In this document: positions 50,445 to 59,774 of the stretch, piece by piece
How the letters are laid out: the number at the start of each line of letters is the position of its first letter
Numbering within the stretch: the stretch's first letter is position 1
Assembly (NCBI RefSeq): GCF_049116215.1
Contig: NZ_JAGDZB010000007.1
Location: forward strand, 62,001 to 126,000
DNA from: Shimia sp049116215
GTDB lineage: Bacteria > Pseudomonadota > Alphaproteobacteria > Rhodobacterales > Rhodobacteraceae
Length of the DNA: 64,000 nucleotides
Direction of reading: 5' to 3'
Made by a program: the position numbers and the translations under genes
The notes under the pieces: model-generated
Databases searched by the model: none
What the model was told of the DNA's origin: nothing
The model's input: the letters and a program-made list of their open reading frames with translations, nothing else

Positions 50445-52520
50445 CTAGCCAGAGATCAGGCCCAAGCTTTCCAGCTTCAGGATCACCTGATGGGCACAGT
50501 TGTCCACATCAGCCCCTTCGGTTTCAACGCTCAGCTCTGGGTTGGCAGGCACGTCATAGGGGTCAGAAATACCGGTGAACTCTTTGATCTTGCCTTCGCG
50601 CGCCAGCTTATAAAGCCCTTTGCGGTCACGACGTTCACATTCCTCGATCGACGTCGCCACGTGCACTTCAACAAAGGCACCAAAGGCTTCAATGTCTTCG
50701 CGGACAGCGCGACGGGTGGTGGCATAAGGCGCAATTGGCGCACAGATCGCGATACCACCGTTTTTGGTGATCTCAGAGGCCACATAGCCGATACGACGAA
50801 TGTTCAGATCGCGGTGCTCTTTGGAGAACCCCAGCTCTGAGGACAGGTTTTTCCGCACAATGTCGCCATCCAGCAGCGTCACGGGGCGGCCACCCATTTC
50901 CATCAGCTTGACCATCAAAGCATTTGCAATGGTGGATTTGCCGGAGCCGGAGAAGCCCGTGAAGAACACAGTGAAACCTTGATTGGCACGTGGTGGGCGG
51001 GTCTTGCGCAGCTCTTTCACCACTTCGGGGAAGGAGAACCACTCAGGGATTTCCAGACCTTCTGCCAGACGACGACGCAGCTCTGTGCCGGAAATGTTCA
51101 GGATGGTGACGTCGTCTTTGTCCTGAATTTCATCCATTGGCTCATACTGCGCGCGCTCCTGCACCCACACCATGTGTTTGAAGTCGACCATGGTGATGCC
51201 GATTTCTTCTTCATGGGCGCGGAACAGCTCCTGCGCGTCATAAGGACCGTAGAAATCCTCGCCGGCGGAGTTCTTGCCGGGGCCAGCGTGGTCACGACCA
51301 ACGATGAAGTGGGTGCAGCCGTGGTTGGCGCGGATCAGACCATGCCAAACCGCCTCACGTGGGCCTGCCATACGCATCGCCAGGTTCAACAGGGACATGG
51401 AGGTGGTGGACTGTGGGTATTTGTCCAGAACCGCCTCATAACAACGCACGCGGGTGAAGTGATCCACGTCGCCCGGCTTGGTCATGCCGACAACAGGGTG
51501 GATCAGCAGGTTGGCCTGCGCTTCTTTCGCGGCGCGGAAGGTCAACTCTTGGTGCGCACGGTGCAGTGGGTTGCGGGTTTGGAACGCAACCACTTTGCGC
51601 CAGCCCATTTTGCGGAAGTAGGCGCGCAGCTCGTTTGGCGTGTCGCGACGGGCGCGGAAGTCATAGTGCACAGGCTGTTGAATGCCAGTCACCGGACCAC
51701 CGAGGTATACTTTGCCGGCGTGGTTGTGCAGGTAGTTCACCGCAGGATGCGCATCGTCATCCGCACCAAACACTTTTTCCGCTTCAACGGCTTTGTTGGG
51801 CACCCAGTTGTCGGTCACGGTCATGGTGGCAAGGATCACGCCTTCCTGATCGCGCAGCGCAATGTCCTGACCTTCTTCCAGACCCGCGGCAAATTCCTCG
51901 GACACATCCAGGTTGATCGGCATTGGCCACAGGGAGCCATCCGCCAAGCGCATGTTCTCGACCACGCCGTTGTAGTCTTCTTCGGTCAGGAAGCCTTTGA
52001 GCGGGTTAAAACCACCGTTCATCAGCAGTTCAAGGTCGCAGATCTGGCGTGGGGTCAGATCCCAGCTGACCAGATCAGCCGCTTCGACTTTCAGCTTCTG
52101 GGCGCTTTCATAAGAAACGTAGAGCTCAGGAATAGGAGCCAGGTTGTTTTGCATTGGATGTGTCCTGTGTTTGATAGGGACCAGGCCGCTTGCCGAGCCT
52201 GTCAGTTCCGCATGCAGCGCATTGTATTCTGCGAGCTTGCGGGCGAGAAATTGGTCTGTGAGCCGCACTTTCTCCGCCGCACCACGCGCGGTGAGCGAAT
52301 AGGCAAACCTTTGTCGCTTGTCCGGGCCCGCGCGATCACTAATGGTAATCAGCCCGGCTTCTGCCGCAGCGCGCAGTTGTGCATTCAAACGCCCCAAAGA
52401 AATCCCCACCGCCGCCGCTGTGGCGCGCTGAGATGCTTCTGGCGCCTGATCAAGCTGGCGCAGAAGGCGGAAGAGCACGTCTTCCTCATCTGATGTGGGT
52501 TTGGCGGTCTGAAACGACAT
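50445..52520 (-). CDS. Winged-helix domain plus bifunctional sulfate adenylyltransferase/adenylylsulfate kinase
   Basis: One open frame of 691 codons. Residues 10-110 form a MarR-like winged helix like EPS-associated regulators (DEEDVLFRLLRQLDQAP, ITISDRAGPDKRQRFAYSLT). After residue 123 the frame is ATP sulfurylase (VAFQTRNPLHRAHQEL, FIVGRDHAGPG) and then APS kinase (FFTGFSGSGKSTIANAL, DGDIVRKNLSSELGFS). These convert sulfate through APS to PAPS, the sulfate donor used by the sulfotransferase at 30027. An ATG at 52154 (MQNNLAPIPELY) with AGGACAC upstream may be the real start of the enzyme. The regulator and enzyme may then be separate products from one frame, or a fusion. No stop separates them. 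Confidence 0.85.
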   Translation of the reverse strand: MSFQTAKPTSDEEDVLFRLLRQLDQAPEASQRATAAAVGISLGRLNAQLRAAAEAGLITISDRAGPDKRQRFAYSLTARGAAEKVRLTDQFLARKLAEYNALHAELTGSASGLVPIKHRTHPMQNNLAPIPELYVSYESAQKLKVEAADLVSWDLTPRQICDLELLMNGGFNPLKGFLTEEDYNGVVENMRLADGSLWPMPINLDVSEEFAAGLEEGQDIALRDQEGVILATMTVTDNWVPNKAVEAEKVFGADDDAHPAVNYLHNHAGKVYLGGPVTGIQQPVHYDFRARRDTPNELRAYFRKMGWRKVVAFQTRNPLHRAHQELTFRAAKEAQANLLIHPVVGMTKPGDVDHFTRVRCYEAVLDKYPQSTTSMSLLNLAMRMAGPREAVWHGLIRANHGCTHFIVGRDHAGPGKNSAGEDFYGPYDAQELFRAHEEEIGITMVDFKHMVWVQERAQYEPMDEIQDKDDVTILNISGTELRRRLAEGLEIPEWFSFPEVVKELRKTRPPRANQGFTVFFTGFSGSGKSTIANALMVKLMEMGGRPVTLLDGDIVRKNLSSELGFSKEHRDLNIRRIGYVASEITKNGGIAICAPIAPYATTRRAVREDIEAFGAFVEVHVATSIEECERRDRKGLYKLAREGKIKEFTGISDPYDVPANPELSVETEGADVDNCAHQVILKLESLGLISG

Positions 52521-52643
52521 TACAAACGACTCAAAGTGTGTTCACGCGTGAACACATAGGGCGGTTTGGCAAAATCTCAAAGCCCTATTTGGCTTTTGCA
52601 TAGCAAACATGCCGCCGTTGCAATGCTGCAACGCAGCGCGATC

Positions 52644-54326
52644 TCACACCGTTTCGACCTGCCTGGACAGCACCGCAGGCAAGGTCGCCGCCCGCTTCAG
52701 CGCCAATGCCCGCACCGGCTGCGCCACCCCCCGCAGCTCCAACACTTCAAGGCTGTGCGCTTCGGGATCATGCCCCGCCGCTGCCAGCACGGCTTCTGAC
52801 ACCAACACCTCCACGCCCAGCGCTTTGGTCTGCCCTTCCAGCCGGCTAGCCGCATTCACCGTGTCGCCAATGATGGTGCGTGGCGCGAGGTTCACCGCGC
52901 CAATCTCACCCAACACCAAATCCCCCAAATGCAGCCCCATGCCAATCGCCACCGGCTGCGCATTCTCCGCCTTCAAGGTCTGGTTAAACACCTGCAACGC
53001 CGAACTGATCCCCGCCGCCGCCTCAATCGCCGCTTTGGCAGACGCCTCCTCACTGTCGAGCTCAAACACCGCCAGCAGCCCGTCGCCAAGATACTTGTCG
53101 ACCGTGCCACCCGCACCGGTGATTGAGGGTACAATCGCATCAAAGAACCGGTTCAACAGAAACACCACATCATAAGGCAGCTGCCCCGTGGTGCGCGCAG
53201 TGAAACTCCGCATATCCAGAAACAAGATCGCCAGCCGCCGCTCTTGCCCCAGGCTCTGATGCGCCCGTGCCTGCTGCCCGTCACTGCGAAACACCCGCAA
53301 TACCGTCGCAGGTTCCTTGGGCCGCAACTGACAGGCCAGCCGCGCATTGGGCGGAGCGTTGACCGCCGCCAGACTGTCCGCCTCTGCCTTCTCCGGCGGA
53401 TGCAACAATTCCGCGCCATCCTCGACAATCACCCGACAGGTGGTGCAGCGCCCACGCCCGCCACACAGCGCCATATGCGGCACCCCGGCCACCCGCGACA
53501 TCTCCAGCAACGTCATGCCTGGCTGGCCCGAAATCTCCGGCCCATCGACATAGCGAATACGCACCGCTCGACGCGCGCCAATAAACCGCCGCCCGTAATG
53601 TATCACCATGGTCAGCACCACGAGCCCGACAAATATGCCCAGCAAACTGCGGTTGATCTCCGCCAACCGGGCAAAGGTCTCCGCCGTCGGGAAGCCATAA
53701 CTCTCCCGCAAGGCCGCGCCGCCTTCCGGATCAAACAACCGCATATTCTGCAACCGCCCCTGCACCAGAAACCCGGCCAGCGCAAAGGCCGGCACCAAGG
53801 TCGCCAGCGACAACATCACCGGCAACACCCGCCGCCACGCCGGCAGCACCCGCAACCACATATGCAGGCCAATACAGGCATGGATCCACACCACCAAAAG
53901 CAACGCCGCCTGCTGCCAGCCTGTGGGCGAATTCCAGATCAAACCGGCAATGAAGCCCATCTCCGGCTCGACCTCAAACCGGTTCTCCGCCACCCGCGTG
54001 TGCACAATATGGGTCATCAACAAGAGCGGGATCGTCAGCCCCAACAGCACCTGCCCCGCCTCTGACGCAGGCATCCGCAGCGTGCGCTTGCGCGCCAACC
54101 GATATAGCGCCAGCCCCATATGGGTCAGCAACGCGCCATAGAGCACCAGCCCGCCAAACGGACCCTCGGTAAGCTCCTCCAGAAGCTCCTGCCCGCCCTG
54201 CATAAGCTCGAGGGAAAACAACCCAAGCCCTACATTGGTGAAGTGCCACAACACATAACAAAACAAGATCAATCCCGACACAATGCGCGCCTTTGTGCGC
54301 CAATTGCCCTGCCACAATCTGTTCAC
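52644..54326 (-). CDS. Class III nucleotide cyclase with N-terminal membrane region and [2Fe-2S] ferredoxin domain
   Basis: A 560-residue protein with a GTG start (AAAGGACGG upstream). Residues 1-210 hold about six hydrophobic segments with histidines, resembling a succinate-dehydrogenase-type cytochrome b anchor (for example FCYVLWHFTNVGLGLFSLEL). Next is a plant-type ferredoxin: ALCGGRGRCTTC with a later Cys in ARLACQLRP, giving all four cluster ligands. The C-terminal 200 residues form an adenylate/guanylate cyclase catalytic domain (ILFLDMRSFTARTTG, GDGLLAVFEL, IGMGLHLGDLVLGEIG, IIGDTVNAASRLEG). A redox-controlled cAMP source is a reasonable inference. Stand-alone gene. Confidence 0.88.
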   Translation of the reverse strand: MNRLWQGNWRTKARIVSGLILFCYVLWHFTNVGLGLFSLELMQGGQELLEELTEGPFGGLVLYGALLTHMGLALYRLARKRTLRMPASEAGQVLLGLTIPLLLMTHIVHTRVAENRFEVEPEMGFIAGLIWNSPTGWQQAALLLVVWIHACIGLHMWLRVLPAWRRVLPVMLSLATLVPAFALAGFLVQGRLQNMRLFDPEGGAALRESYGFPTAETFARLAEINRSLLGIFVGLVVLTMVIHYGRRFIGARRAVRIRYVDGPEISGQPGMTLLEMSRVAGVPHMALCGGRGRCTTCRVIVEDGAELLHPPEKAEADSLAAVNAPPNARLACQLRPKEPATVLRVFRSDGQQARAHQSLGQERRLAILFLDMRSFTARTTGQLPYDVVFLLNRFFDAIVPSITGAGGTVDKYLGDGLLAVFELDSEEASAKAAIEAAAGISSALQVFNQTLKAENAQPVAIGMGLHLGDLVLGEIGAVNLAPRTIIGDTVNAASRLEGQTKALGVEVLVSEAVLAAAGHDPEAHSLEVLELRGVAQPVRALALKRAATLPAVLSRQVETV

Positions 54327-54432
54327 CGGTACCGTCCTTTACCTGAGGTTCCTCAGTCAAAGACTGACCAACCCCATCCCCGCGGTCAAGGCGCAGCCTT
54401 CTGCGCATTTCCGCACAACCCAAAACGAAAAC

Positions 54433-54452
54433 GGGGCCGCAAACACGACCCC
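54433..54452 (-). terminator. Terminator of trxB
   Basis: On the minus strand, stem GGGGTCG/CGGCCCC (54446-54452, 54433-54439) with a six-base loop, then GTTTTCGTTTT. One G-T pair. Confidence 0.65.
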
Positions 54453-54477
54453 GCCCCGATCTCACTTTCGCAAGAAC

Positions 54478-55419
54478 TTATTCGTTTTCAGCGATAAACT
54501 TCTCCGCATCCAGCGCCGCCATGCAGCCCATGCCCGCCGAGGTCACCGCCTGACGGTACACATGGTCGGTCAGATCACCGGCTGCAAACACACCTGGAAT
54601 GGAGGTCTTAGACGTGCCCGCCTCAACCTTCACATAGCCCCCGTTGTGCAGCTCCAGCTGGTCTTTCACCAACTCGCTTGCAGGCGCGTGGCCAATCGCA
54701 ATGAACACACCTTTTGCCGGGATCTCTTTGATCTCGCCCGTCTCCACGTGCTTCACTTTCACACCGGTCACACCCTTGGGCATGTCGTCGCCAACCACCT
54801 CTTCCAGCTGGTGGAACCACAGCGTCTCGATCTTCTCATTTTTGAACAGGCGGTCCTGCAGGATTTTCTCCGCCCGAAGCTCGTCACGACGGTGGATCAA
54901 GGTCACCTTGGAGGCAAAGTTGGTCAAAAACAGCGCTTCCTCAACAGCGGTGTTGCCACCACCGACAACCACAATCTCCTGCCCCCGGTAGAAGAACCCG
55001 TCACAGGTCGCACAGGCAGACACACCAAACCCCTTAAACGCTTCTTCGCTCTCCAGCCCCAGCCACTTGGCTCGTGCGCCGGTCGCCAGAATGACCGCAT
55101 CCGCCGTGTACAACGTGCCGCTGTCACCTTTGGCCTTAAACGGACGCTCGCTCAGATCCAGATCCGTGATGATATCGCCGATGATCTCACAACCCATGGC
55201 TTTGGCGTGCTCTTCCATCTTCTGCATCAGCTCAGGGCCCTGCACCTCCACAAACGACGGGTAGTTCTCCACCTCGGTGGTGGTGGTCAGCTGCCCACCC
55301 GGCTCAATACCTTGCACCAGCACCGGCTCCAGCATCGCGCGGCTCGCATAAACGCCCGCTGTGTAGCCCGCAGGCCCGGAGCCAATTATCAGAACCTTGG
55401 TGTGTTTCGTCTCGGCCAT
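54478..55419 (-). CDS. trxB: Thioredoxin-disulfide reductase
   Basis: A 313-residue FAD enzyme that reduces thioredoxin with NADPH. From the ATG at 55419 it shows the FAD motif VLIIGSGPAGYTAGVYASRA, the redox-active CATCDG (Cys-Ala-Thr-Cys), GGGNTAVEEA for NADPH, and the C-terminal GVFAAGDLTDHVYRQAVTSAGMGCMAA. The preceding eight codons are not needed. Length is normal. Divergent from the Lrp-family regulator, an arrangement often seen in Rhodobacteraceae. Confidence 0.96.
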   Translation of the reverse strand: MAETKHTKVLIIGSGPAGYTAGVYASRAMLEPVLVQGIEPGGQLTTTTEVENYPSFVEVQGPELMQKMEEHAKAMGCEIIGDIITDLDLSERPFKAKGDSGTLYTADAVILATGARAKWLGLESEEAFKGFGVSACATCDGFFYRGQEIVVVGGGNTAVEEALFLTNFASKVTLIHRRDELRAEKILQDRLFKNEKIETLWFHQLEEVVGDDMPKGVTGVKVKHVETGEIKEIPAKGVFIAIGHAPASELVKDQLELHNGGYVKVEAGTSKTSIPGVFAAGDLTDHVYRQAVTSAGMGCMAALDAEKFIAENE

Positions 55420-55637
55420 GAAAGGCACCTTTCCGCGTTGCAAAGTCTAAGTCGCTAGCCGATATAGCCCTCCACACACGTCAGGAAAAGCCCAAGACCA
55501 AAAACCAAAACGTGTGGTCCAAAAAATCAGCAGTCGGCAGAAAACCGTAAAAGGATATTGCGCTAACACGAAATATAATTGCGTGCCTGCCCTTTGATGC
55601 TATAACAACCGCAAAATTGACCAACGAGACGAGCTAC

Positions 55638-56138
55638 ATGCCCGGACACCGGCTTGATCCCATCGATCGCAAAATCCTCGCAGAGTTACAGGCCGACGGC
55701 CGCATGACCAATGTGGAACTCGCCAAGCGAGTCGGCATCTCCGCGCCCCCCTGCCTGCGCCGCGTGCGTACGCTGGAAGACGCAGGCTACATCCGCGGCT
55801 ATCACGCCGACGTCGACAGCCGCGCATTGGGCTTTGAGGTGCAGGTCTTTGCCATGGTGGGCCTTGTCAGTCAGGCCGAAGCGGACCTGTCCGCTTTCGA
55901 GGAACGCTGCCGTGATTGGCCCTTGGTACGCGAGTGCCACATGCTCAACGGCGAGGTGGATTTTATCCTGAAATGCGTCGCCCCGGACCTCAGCACTTTT
56001 CAGACCTTCCTGACCGAAGATTTGACCTCCGCCCCCAATGTGGCCAGCGTTAAAACTTCACTGGTGATCCGCGGCGCCAAAGACACGCCGGGCGTGCCGT
56101 TTGAAGTGCTCGAAGAGCGGCTCAGCCGCGACGCCTAA
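55638..56138 (+). CDS. Lrp/AsnC family transcriptional regulator
   Basis: A 166-residue regulator from the ATG at 55638. N-terminal winged helix LDPIDRKILAELQADGRMTNVELAKRVGISAPPCLRRVRTLEDAGYI, then a RAM effector domain (VECHMLNGEVDFILKCVAP-like). These bind amino acids and act as local or global regulators. Divergent from trxB with about 220 bases between the starts. Confidence 0.92.
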   Translation: MPGHRLDPIDRKILAELQADGRMTNVELAKRVGISAPPCLRRVRTLEDAGYIRGYHADVDSRALGFEVQVFAMVGLVSQAEADLSAFEERCRDWPLVRECHMLNGEVDFILKCVAPDLSTFQTFLTEDLTSAPNVASVKTSLVIRGAKDTPGVPFEVLEERLSRDA

Positions 56139-56160
56139 ATCCTCACATTCGGGTTTTGGG

Positions 56161-56186
56161 AACGCCTCACGTTGCAGCGAGGCGTT
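56161..56186. terminator. Bidirectional terminator between convergent genes
   Basis: Stem AACGCCTC/GAGGCGTT (56161-56168, 56179-56186) with a ten-base loop between the Lrp gene and the opposite-strand gene ending at 56208. The T-rich flank on the plus strand is short. Confidence 0.55.
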
Positions 56187-56207
56187 GTCCTTCTTATCGA
56201 CCGCGGT

Positions 56208-56930
56208 TTAAGGCTGCCAGTCCTGAAACGGCGCGTGCACTTGCTCTGCCGCCGCTGCATAGCGCGCGTCAGATTTCGCTGCGACCACCGCCGCAGACAA
56301 GGCCGCGTTCAACGCATCCCCCTCAGCGCCTGTCGGCACAATCAAAGTTGAATCCCAAACGGCATACATGGCGCGGTGTAAATCGATCATGTCCCCGGCT
56401 TTGATCAATCCATCCACAGCATCCTGCTCCATGATGAAAGCATCGGTGCGCCCTTTGGCCAGTTTTTTAAGCCCAATTTCGATTGATGCGACCTCATCTA
56501 CGGCAAAATCAAAGAAATGCGCATGTCCAATCATGGTCTCGACCCGCAATGCAGAGAAATCTGAGCCCGCATCCAAAGGCGCATCTTTACGCGAGTACAC
56601 CACAAACGTGACATCCAAGAGCGGCTCATCAATATATTGGAATTCCGGCGGACTGCCTGCACCGGTATCTATCAACGGCGCATGTACATCTGATTTACGC
56701 GTGGCCACATTCTGGATGGACCGGCCGAACGGAAAAACTTGATAGCTAAAGTCGCCCCCGTCGTAGTGCTCGTCCACAATGCGCAACAGATGCGGCAACG
56801 CCCCTTCCGCCCCCCCATTGCCATCTGATGCGGCCAAGCCGGGAATCTCCGCCAAGCTGACGGACAACTCCGCTGCATATAGGGGGGTCATCAGGCACAT
56901 CATGCCCAAAGTGGCTGCCAATTTTTTCAT
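56208..56930 (-). CDS. Periplasmic solute-binding-like protein (family 3 type)
   Basis: A 240-residue exported protein, from the ATG at 56930 with signal peptide MKKLAATLGMMCLMTPLYAA. The architecture resembles the small type II periplasmic binding proteins of the SBP_bac_3 group: GNGGAEGALPHLLRIVDEHY, VYSRKDAPLD and IGLKKLAKGRTDAFIMEQDAVDGLIKAG. It has no adjacent permease or ATPase, so it may be an orphan binding protein or a sensor. Function unknown. Confidence 0.72.
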   Translation of the reverse strand: MKKLAATLGMMCLMTPLYAAELSVSLAEIPGLAASDGNGGAEGALPHLLRIVDEHYDGGDFSYQVFPFGRSIQNVATRKSDVHAPLIDTGAGSPPEFQYIDEPLLDVTFVVYSRKDAPLDAGSDFSALRVETMIGHAHFFDFAVDEVASIEIGLKKLAKGRTDAFIMEQDAVDGLIKAGDMIDLHRAMYAVWDSTLIVPTGAEGDALNAALSAAVVAAKSDARYAAAAEQVHAPFQDWQP

Positions 56931-57321
56931 GATTTTTCTCCTTCTCCAGAAATCGAGAAGGAGGCTAGGGTCGAAAATCCTAACCAAGTTTAAAAGAAAA
57001 AACCTTCGCGTTGGTGCTTTTTCGCGGCATTTTAAACTGCTCACCATGCGATGCAAAAGCACCCCCAAAACTGACATTTTTAGCAGTCTAAATACCTTCC
57101 TGAATTTGGTCATTTACGTTTGGCCGCCTTCGACCTGGACCAACTATGAGCCGAATCATCCAATACACTCCATACAGGCGCCGCAATGCAAAATCTGGAC
57201 AAATCACCTCCCATCGAACCCACTTAAATCGATTATCATATTGTTTTTAAATTATTATATCAATTTGCCTTCAAGATTACTTGAGATCTTAACCTACCTC
57301 AAACGACCTCAAGAGGCTTTT
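56931..57321. other. A/T-rich divergent promoter region
   Basis: 391 bases between two divergent genes with no supported coding sequence. The part at 57235-57290 is markedly A/T-rich (TTTTTAAATTATTATAT) and probably holds the promoter of the flavodoxin-fold gene. Confidence 0.5.
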
Positions 57322-57915
57322 ATGCACGTTCTCACCGTTATCGATCATCCCAACCCCAACTCTTTCAGCCACGCCGTCGCCACCCTCTTCATGGCCGGAG
57401 CAGAAGCCGCAGGGCACAGCACCGAGCTGGCCGACCTGCACGCCGAAGGCTTCAATCCTCTCTGGACCATGGCGGACAGTGAGAGCAACGGCGTGACCAA
57501 CGTGCCCGCTGATGTGATCCGCGAGCAGGCGCGCATTGCCCGCGCCGATGCCATCTGCCTGATCTTCCCGCTGTTCTGGTGGGGCATGCCGGCCATGACC
57601 AAAGGCTGGCTCGACCGCGTCTGGAGCTGGGGCTGGGCCTACGATCAGCTCGACGACTCCGAAAAATCCCTGCAACGCAACCGCAGCGGTCTGCTGCTGA
57701 TCCCAGCTGGTGCGCGCTCTGATGAAGTAGAAGGCAAAGGTTACCGCGCCGCGCTCGACACCTGCTGGACAAAAGGCACCTTTGGTTTCTTTGGCTTCTC
57801 GCCCCGCCGCATGGAATTGCTCTATGGCTCCAAAGGCTCAGAGCCTCGCCGCAAGGCCCTGCTCCAACAAAGCTATGATTGCGGCATTGCCCTACCTCCG
57901 CCAGCGACAGAATGA
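57322..57915 (+). CDS. Flavodoxin-fold NAD(P)H dehydrogenase (quinone) family protein
   Basis: A 197-residue protein from the ATG at 57322 (AAGAGG upstream). It has the flavodoxin-like start LTVIDHPNPNSFSHAVATLF, then FPLFWWGMPAMTKGWLDRVWSWGWAYD, the flavin-binding signature of the MdaB/NQO1/KefF group, which reduce quinones or electrophiles with NAD(P)H using FMN or FAD. Stand-alone gene, divergent from the binding-protein gene. Substrate unknown. Confidence 0.88.
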   Translation: MHVLTVIDHPNPNSFSHAVATLFMAGAEAAGHSTELADLHAEGFNPLWTMADSESNGVTNVPADVIREQARIARADAICLIFPLFWWGMPAMTKGWLDRVWSWGWAYDQLDDSEKSLQRNRSGLLLIPAGARSDEVEGKGYRAALDTCWTKGTFGFFGFSPRRMELLYGSKGSEPRRKALLQQSYDCGIALPPPATE

Positions 57916-58058
57916 GGCCGCACGGCGGAAAACGTTAAGAGGTGCGGATGCTGGCATGAATCCCAGAACCGCACCTCCACATAACAGCCGTGATACCGAC
58001 GCTATACCGACGTGCTTTTCAAAATGCGCAAAAGCAGCCGGGAAAAGTTAATCGCGCG

Positions 58059-58754
58059 TCACACGTGGCTGGTCAGCCCGCCATCCACACGCCAGTTCTG
58101 TCCTGTTACATAGCTGCCTTCTCCAGCCAGATAACTCACCAGGGAAGACACCTCCTCGCTGCGCCCATAGCGCCCCATCGGAATACGCGCCTTGCGATCT
58201 TCGGTTTCCGGCAGGCTGTCGATGAAACCCGGCAAGATATTGTTCATACGCACATTTTCGGCAGCAAACTTGTCGGCAAACAACTTGGTGAAACTCGCCA
58301 AACCCGCCCGAAACACACCAGACGTCGGGAACAGCGGGTCCGGCTCAAACGCTGCAAAGGTAGAGATATTGATGATCGATCCGCCCCCTTGCTTGGCCAT
58401 AATCGGCGCCACAATCCGTGCAGGCCGGATCACATTCATCAGGTAATACTCCATCCCGAGGTGCCAATCGTCGTCACTGATCTCCAGAATGTCCCCTTTG
58501 GGACCATGCCCCGCAGAATTCACCAGAACATCCACCCGTCCCCACGTGGAAAGCGCTTTATCCACAAACACTTGCAGATCTTCCTGCACAAGATTGGACC
58601 CGGTCACCCCAACCCCGCCCAACGCGTCAGCCAAAGCTTCCCCTTTTCCGGAAGAGGACAAAATCCCCACCTCAAAACCGTCTGATTTCAATCTCTTAGC
58701 CGCATCCGCGCCCATGCCGCTGCCACCAGCGGTGATCAGTGCCACTTTGGTCAT
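58059..58754 (-). CDS. SDR family oxidoreductase
   Basis: A 231-residue short-chain dehydrogenase: ALITAGGSGMGADAAKRL (cofactor motif TAGGSGMG), NSAGHG, SIINISTFAA as the catalytic Ser region, and SYVTGQNWRVDGGLTSHV at the C-terminus. The canonical YxxxK is not present as such: the expected place reads FPTSGVFRAGLASFTKLF, in which Tyr and Lys are absent. Catalysis may therefore be altered, or the family divergent. Divergent from the LysR gene, its probable regulator. Confidence 0.87.
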   Translation of the reverse strand: MTKVALITAGGSGMGADAAKRLKSDGFEVGILSSSGKGEALADALGGVGVTGSNLVQEDLQVFVDKALSTWGRVDVLVNSAGHGPKGDILEISDDDWHLGMEYYLMNVIRPARIVAPIMAKQGGGSIINISTFAAFEPDPLFPTSGVFRAGLASFTKLFADKFAAENVRMNNILPGFIDSLPETEDRKARIPMGRYGRSEEVSSLVSYLAGEGSYVTGQNWRVDGGLTSHV

Positions 58755-58851
58755 ATCAAGCTCCTTTTAAGGCTCGACATTGCCCAATAAAACGACTTTT
58801 GACCAATCATGCTTCATCGCCTAGGGTGTAGAAAAGCTATATTCGAGACCA

Positions 58852-59724
58852 ATGACCCGCATCAATCTCAACAGCCTGTCCATGTTTGTCGCCGCCGCCC
58901 GCCATGGCAGTTTTCGACGTGCAGCTGAGGCGCTGCATCTGACGCAAGGCGCCGTGGCACAACAGGTGCGCAACCTCGAAAAACAGACCCAGATACAGCT
59001 GTTTCACCGCTTGCCGCAGGGGCTGTCCCTGACTGAAGAAGGCCGTGCCTATCACGAGACTGTCTCTGCCGCATTACAGCAGATCGAAACCGCCACCCGT
59101 GCCCTGAAACCCGCGACACAGTCTATCACCCTGTCGGTGCCGCCCTCTTTGGCCTCAAAATGGTTGGTGCCTCGTTTGGCGAACTTCGCAGCTCAGCACC
59201 CGGACATCTCCCTGCACATCCATGCATCGGAAACCCGTACGGATTTTGCCAAAGACCCGGTCGACATTGCCATTCGACAAGGGGAGGCGCCCACAGTGCC
59301 CAACACACACTGCGAACCGCTGGCGCCCTTGGATCTGGTCGCCGTGGCGAGCCCTTCGACCAGCGCCACGTCGCTCTCTCTAACCGACACTGTGGCGCTC
59401 CCCTTGATCGAAGATGGACACAACCGTTGGAAAACCCTCTGTGAAGACAATGATTTACCGTATCCAGACACCGTACTATCCTTTAACCAAACCGCACTAG
59501 CCATTGACGCTGCGATCACAGGCCAAGGCGTTACCTTGGCCCCGCGCCTGCTTGTTCAAGACGCGTTAAATCAAGGCCACCTGATCGTTCTTTGGCACCC
59601 CACCGAAACCTCAGAGGCTTACCACCTGCTGCACCCCACGTCCCGTCACAGACACCGCAATGCGGTTGTGTCCTGGCTCAAACAAGAGGTCGCTACTGGG
59701 CCCAACACCACACCTCTTGCCTGA
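58852..59724 (+). CDS. LysR family transcriptional regulator (GcvA-like)
   Basis: A 290-residue regulator with the N-terminal helix-turn-helix LSMFVAAARHGSFRRAAEALHLTQGAVAQQVRNLE, and a C-terminal periplasmic-binding-like effector domain. Features like LFHRLPQGLSLTEEGRAYHETV place it in the GcvA subgroup. LysR genes normally control the divergent neighbour, here the SDR gene 97 bp away. Confidence 0.92.
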   Translation: MTRINLNSLSMFVAAARHGSFRRAAEALHLTQGAVAQQVRNLEKQTQIQLFHRLPQGLSLTEEGRAYHETVSAALQQIETATRALKPATQSITLSVPPSLASKWLVPRLANFAAQHPDISLHIHASETRTDFAKDPVDIAIRQGEAPTVPNTHCEPLAPLDLVAVASPSTSATSLSLTDTVALPLIEDGHNRWKTLCEDNDLPYPDTVLSFNQTALAIDAAITGQGVTLAPRLLVQDALNQGHLIVLWHPTETSEAYHLLHPTSRHRHRNAVVSWLKQEVATGPNTTPLA

Positions 59725-59774
59725 GGGCGCAAAAACCCCTTTCCCCATGATGCTTCACATGGCAATTTCCTGCC

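Noticed and set aside
50979..52493. Long plus-strand frame of 504 codons
   Set aside because: It lies antisense to ATP sulfurylase, whose motifs are unambiguous.
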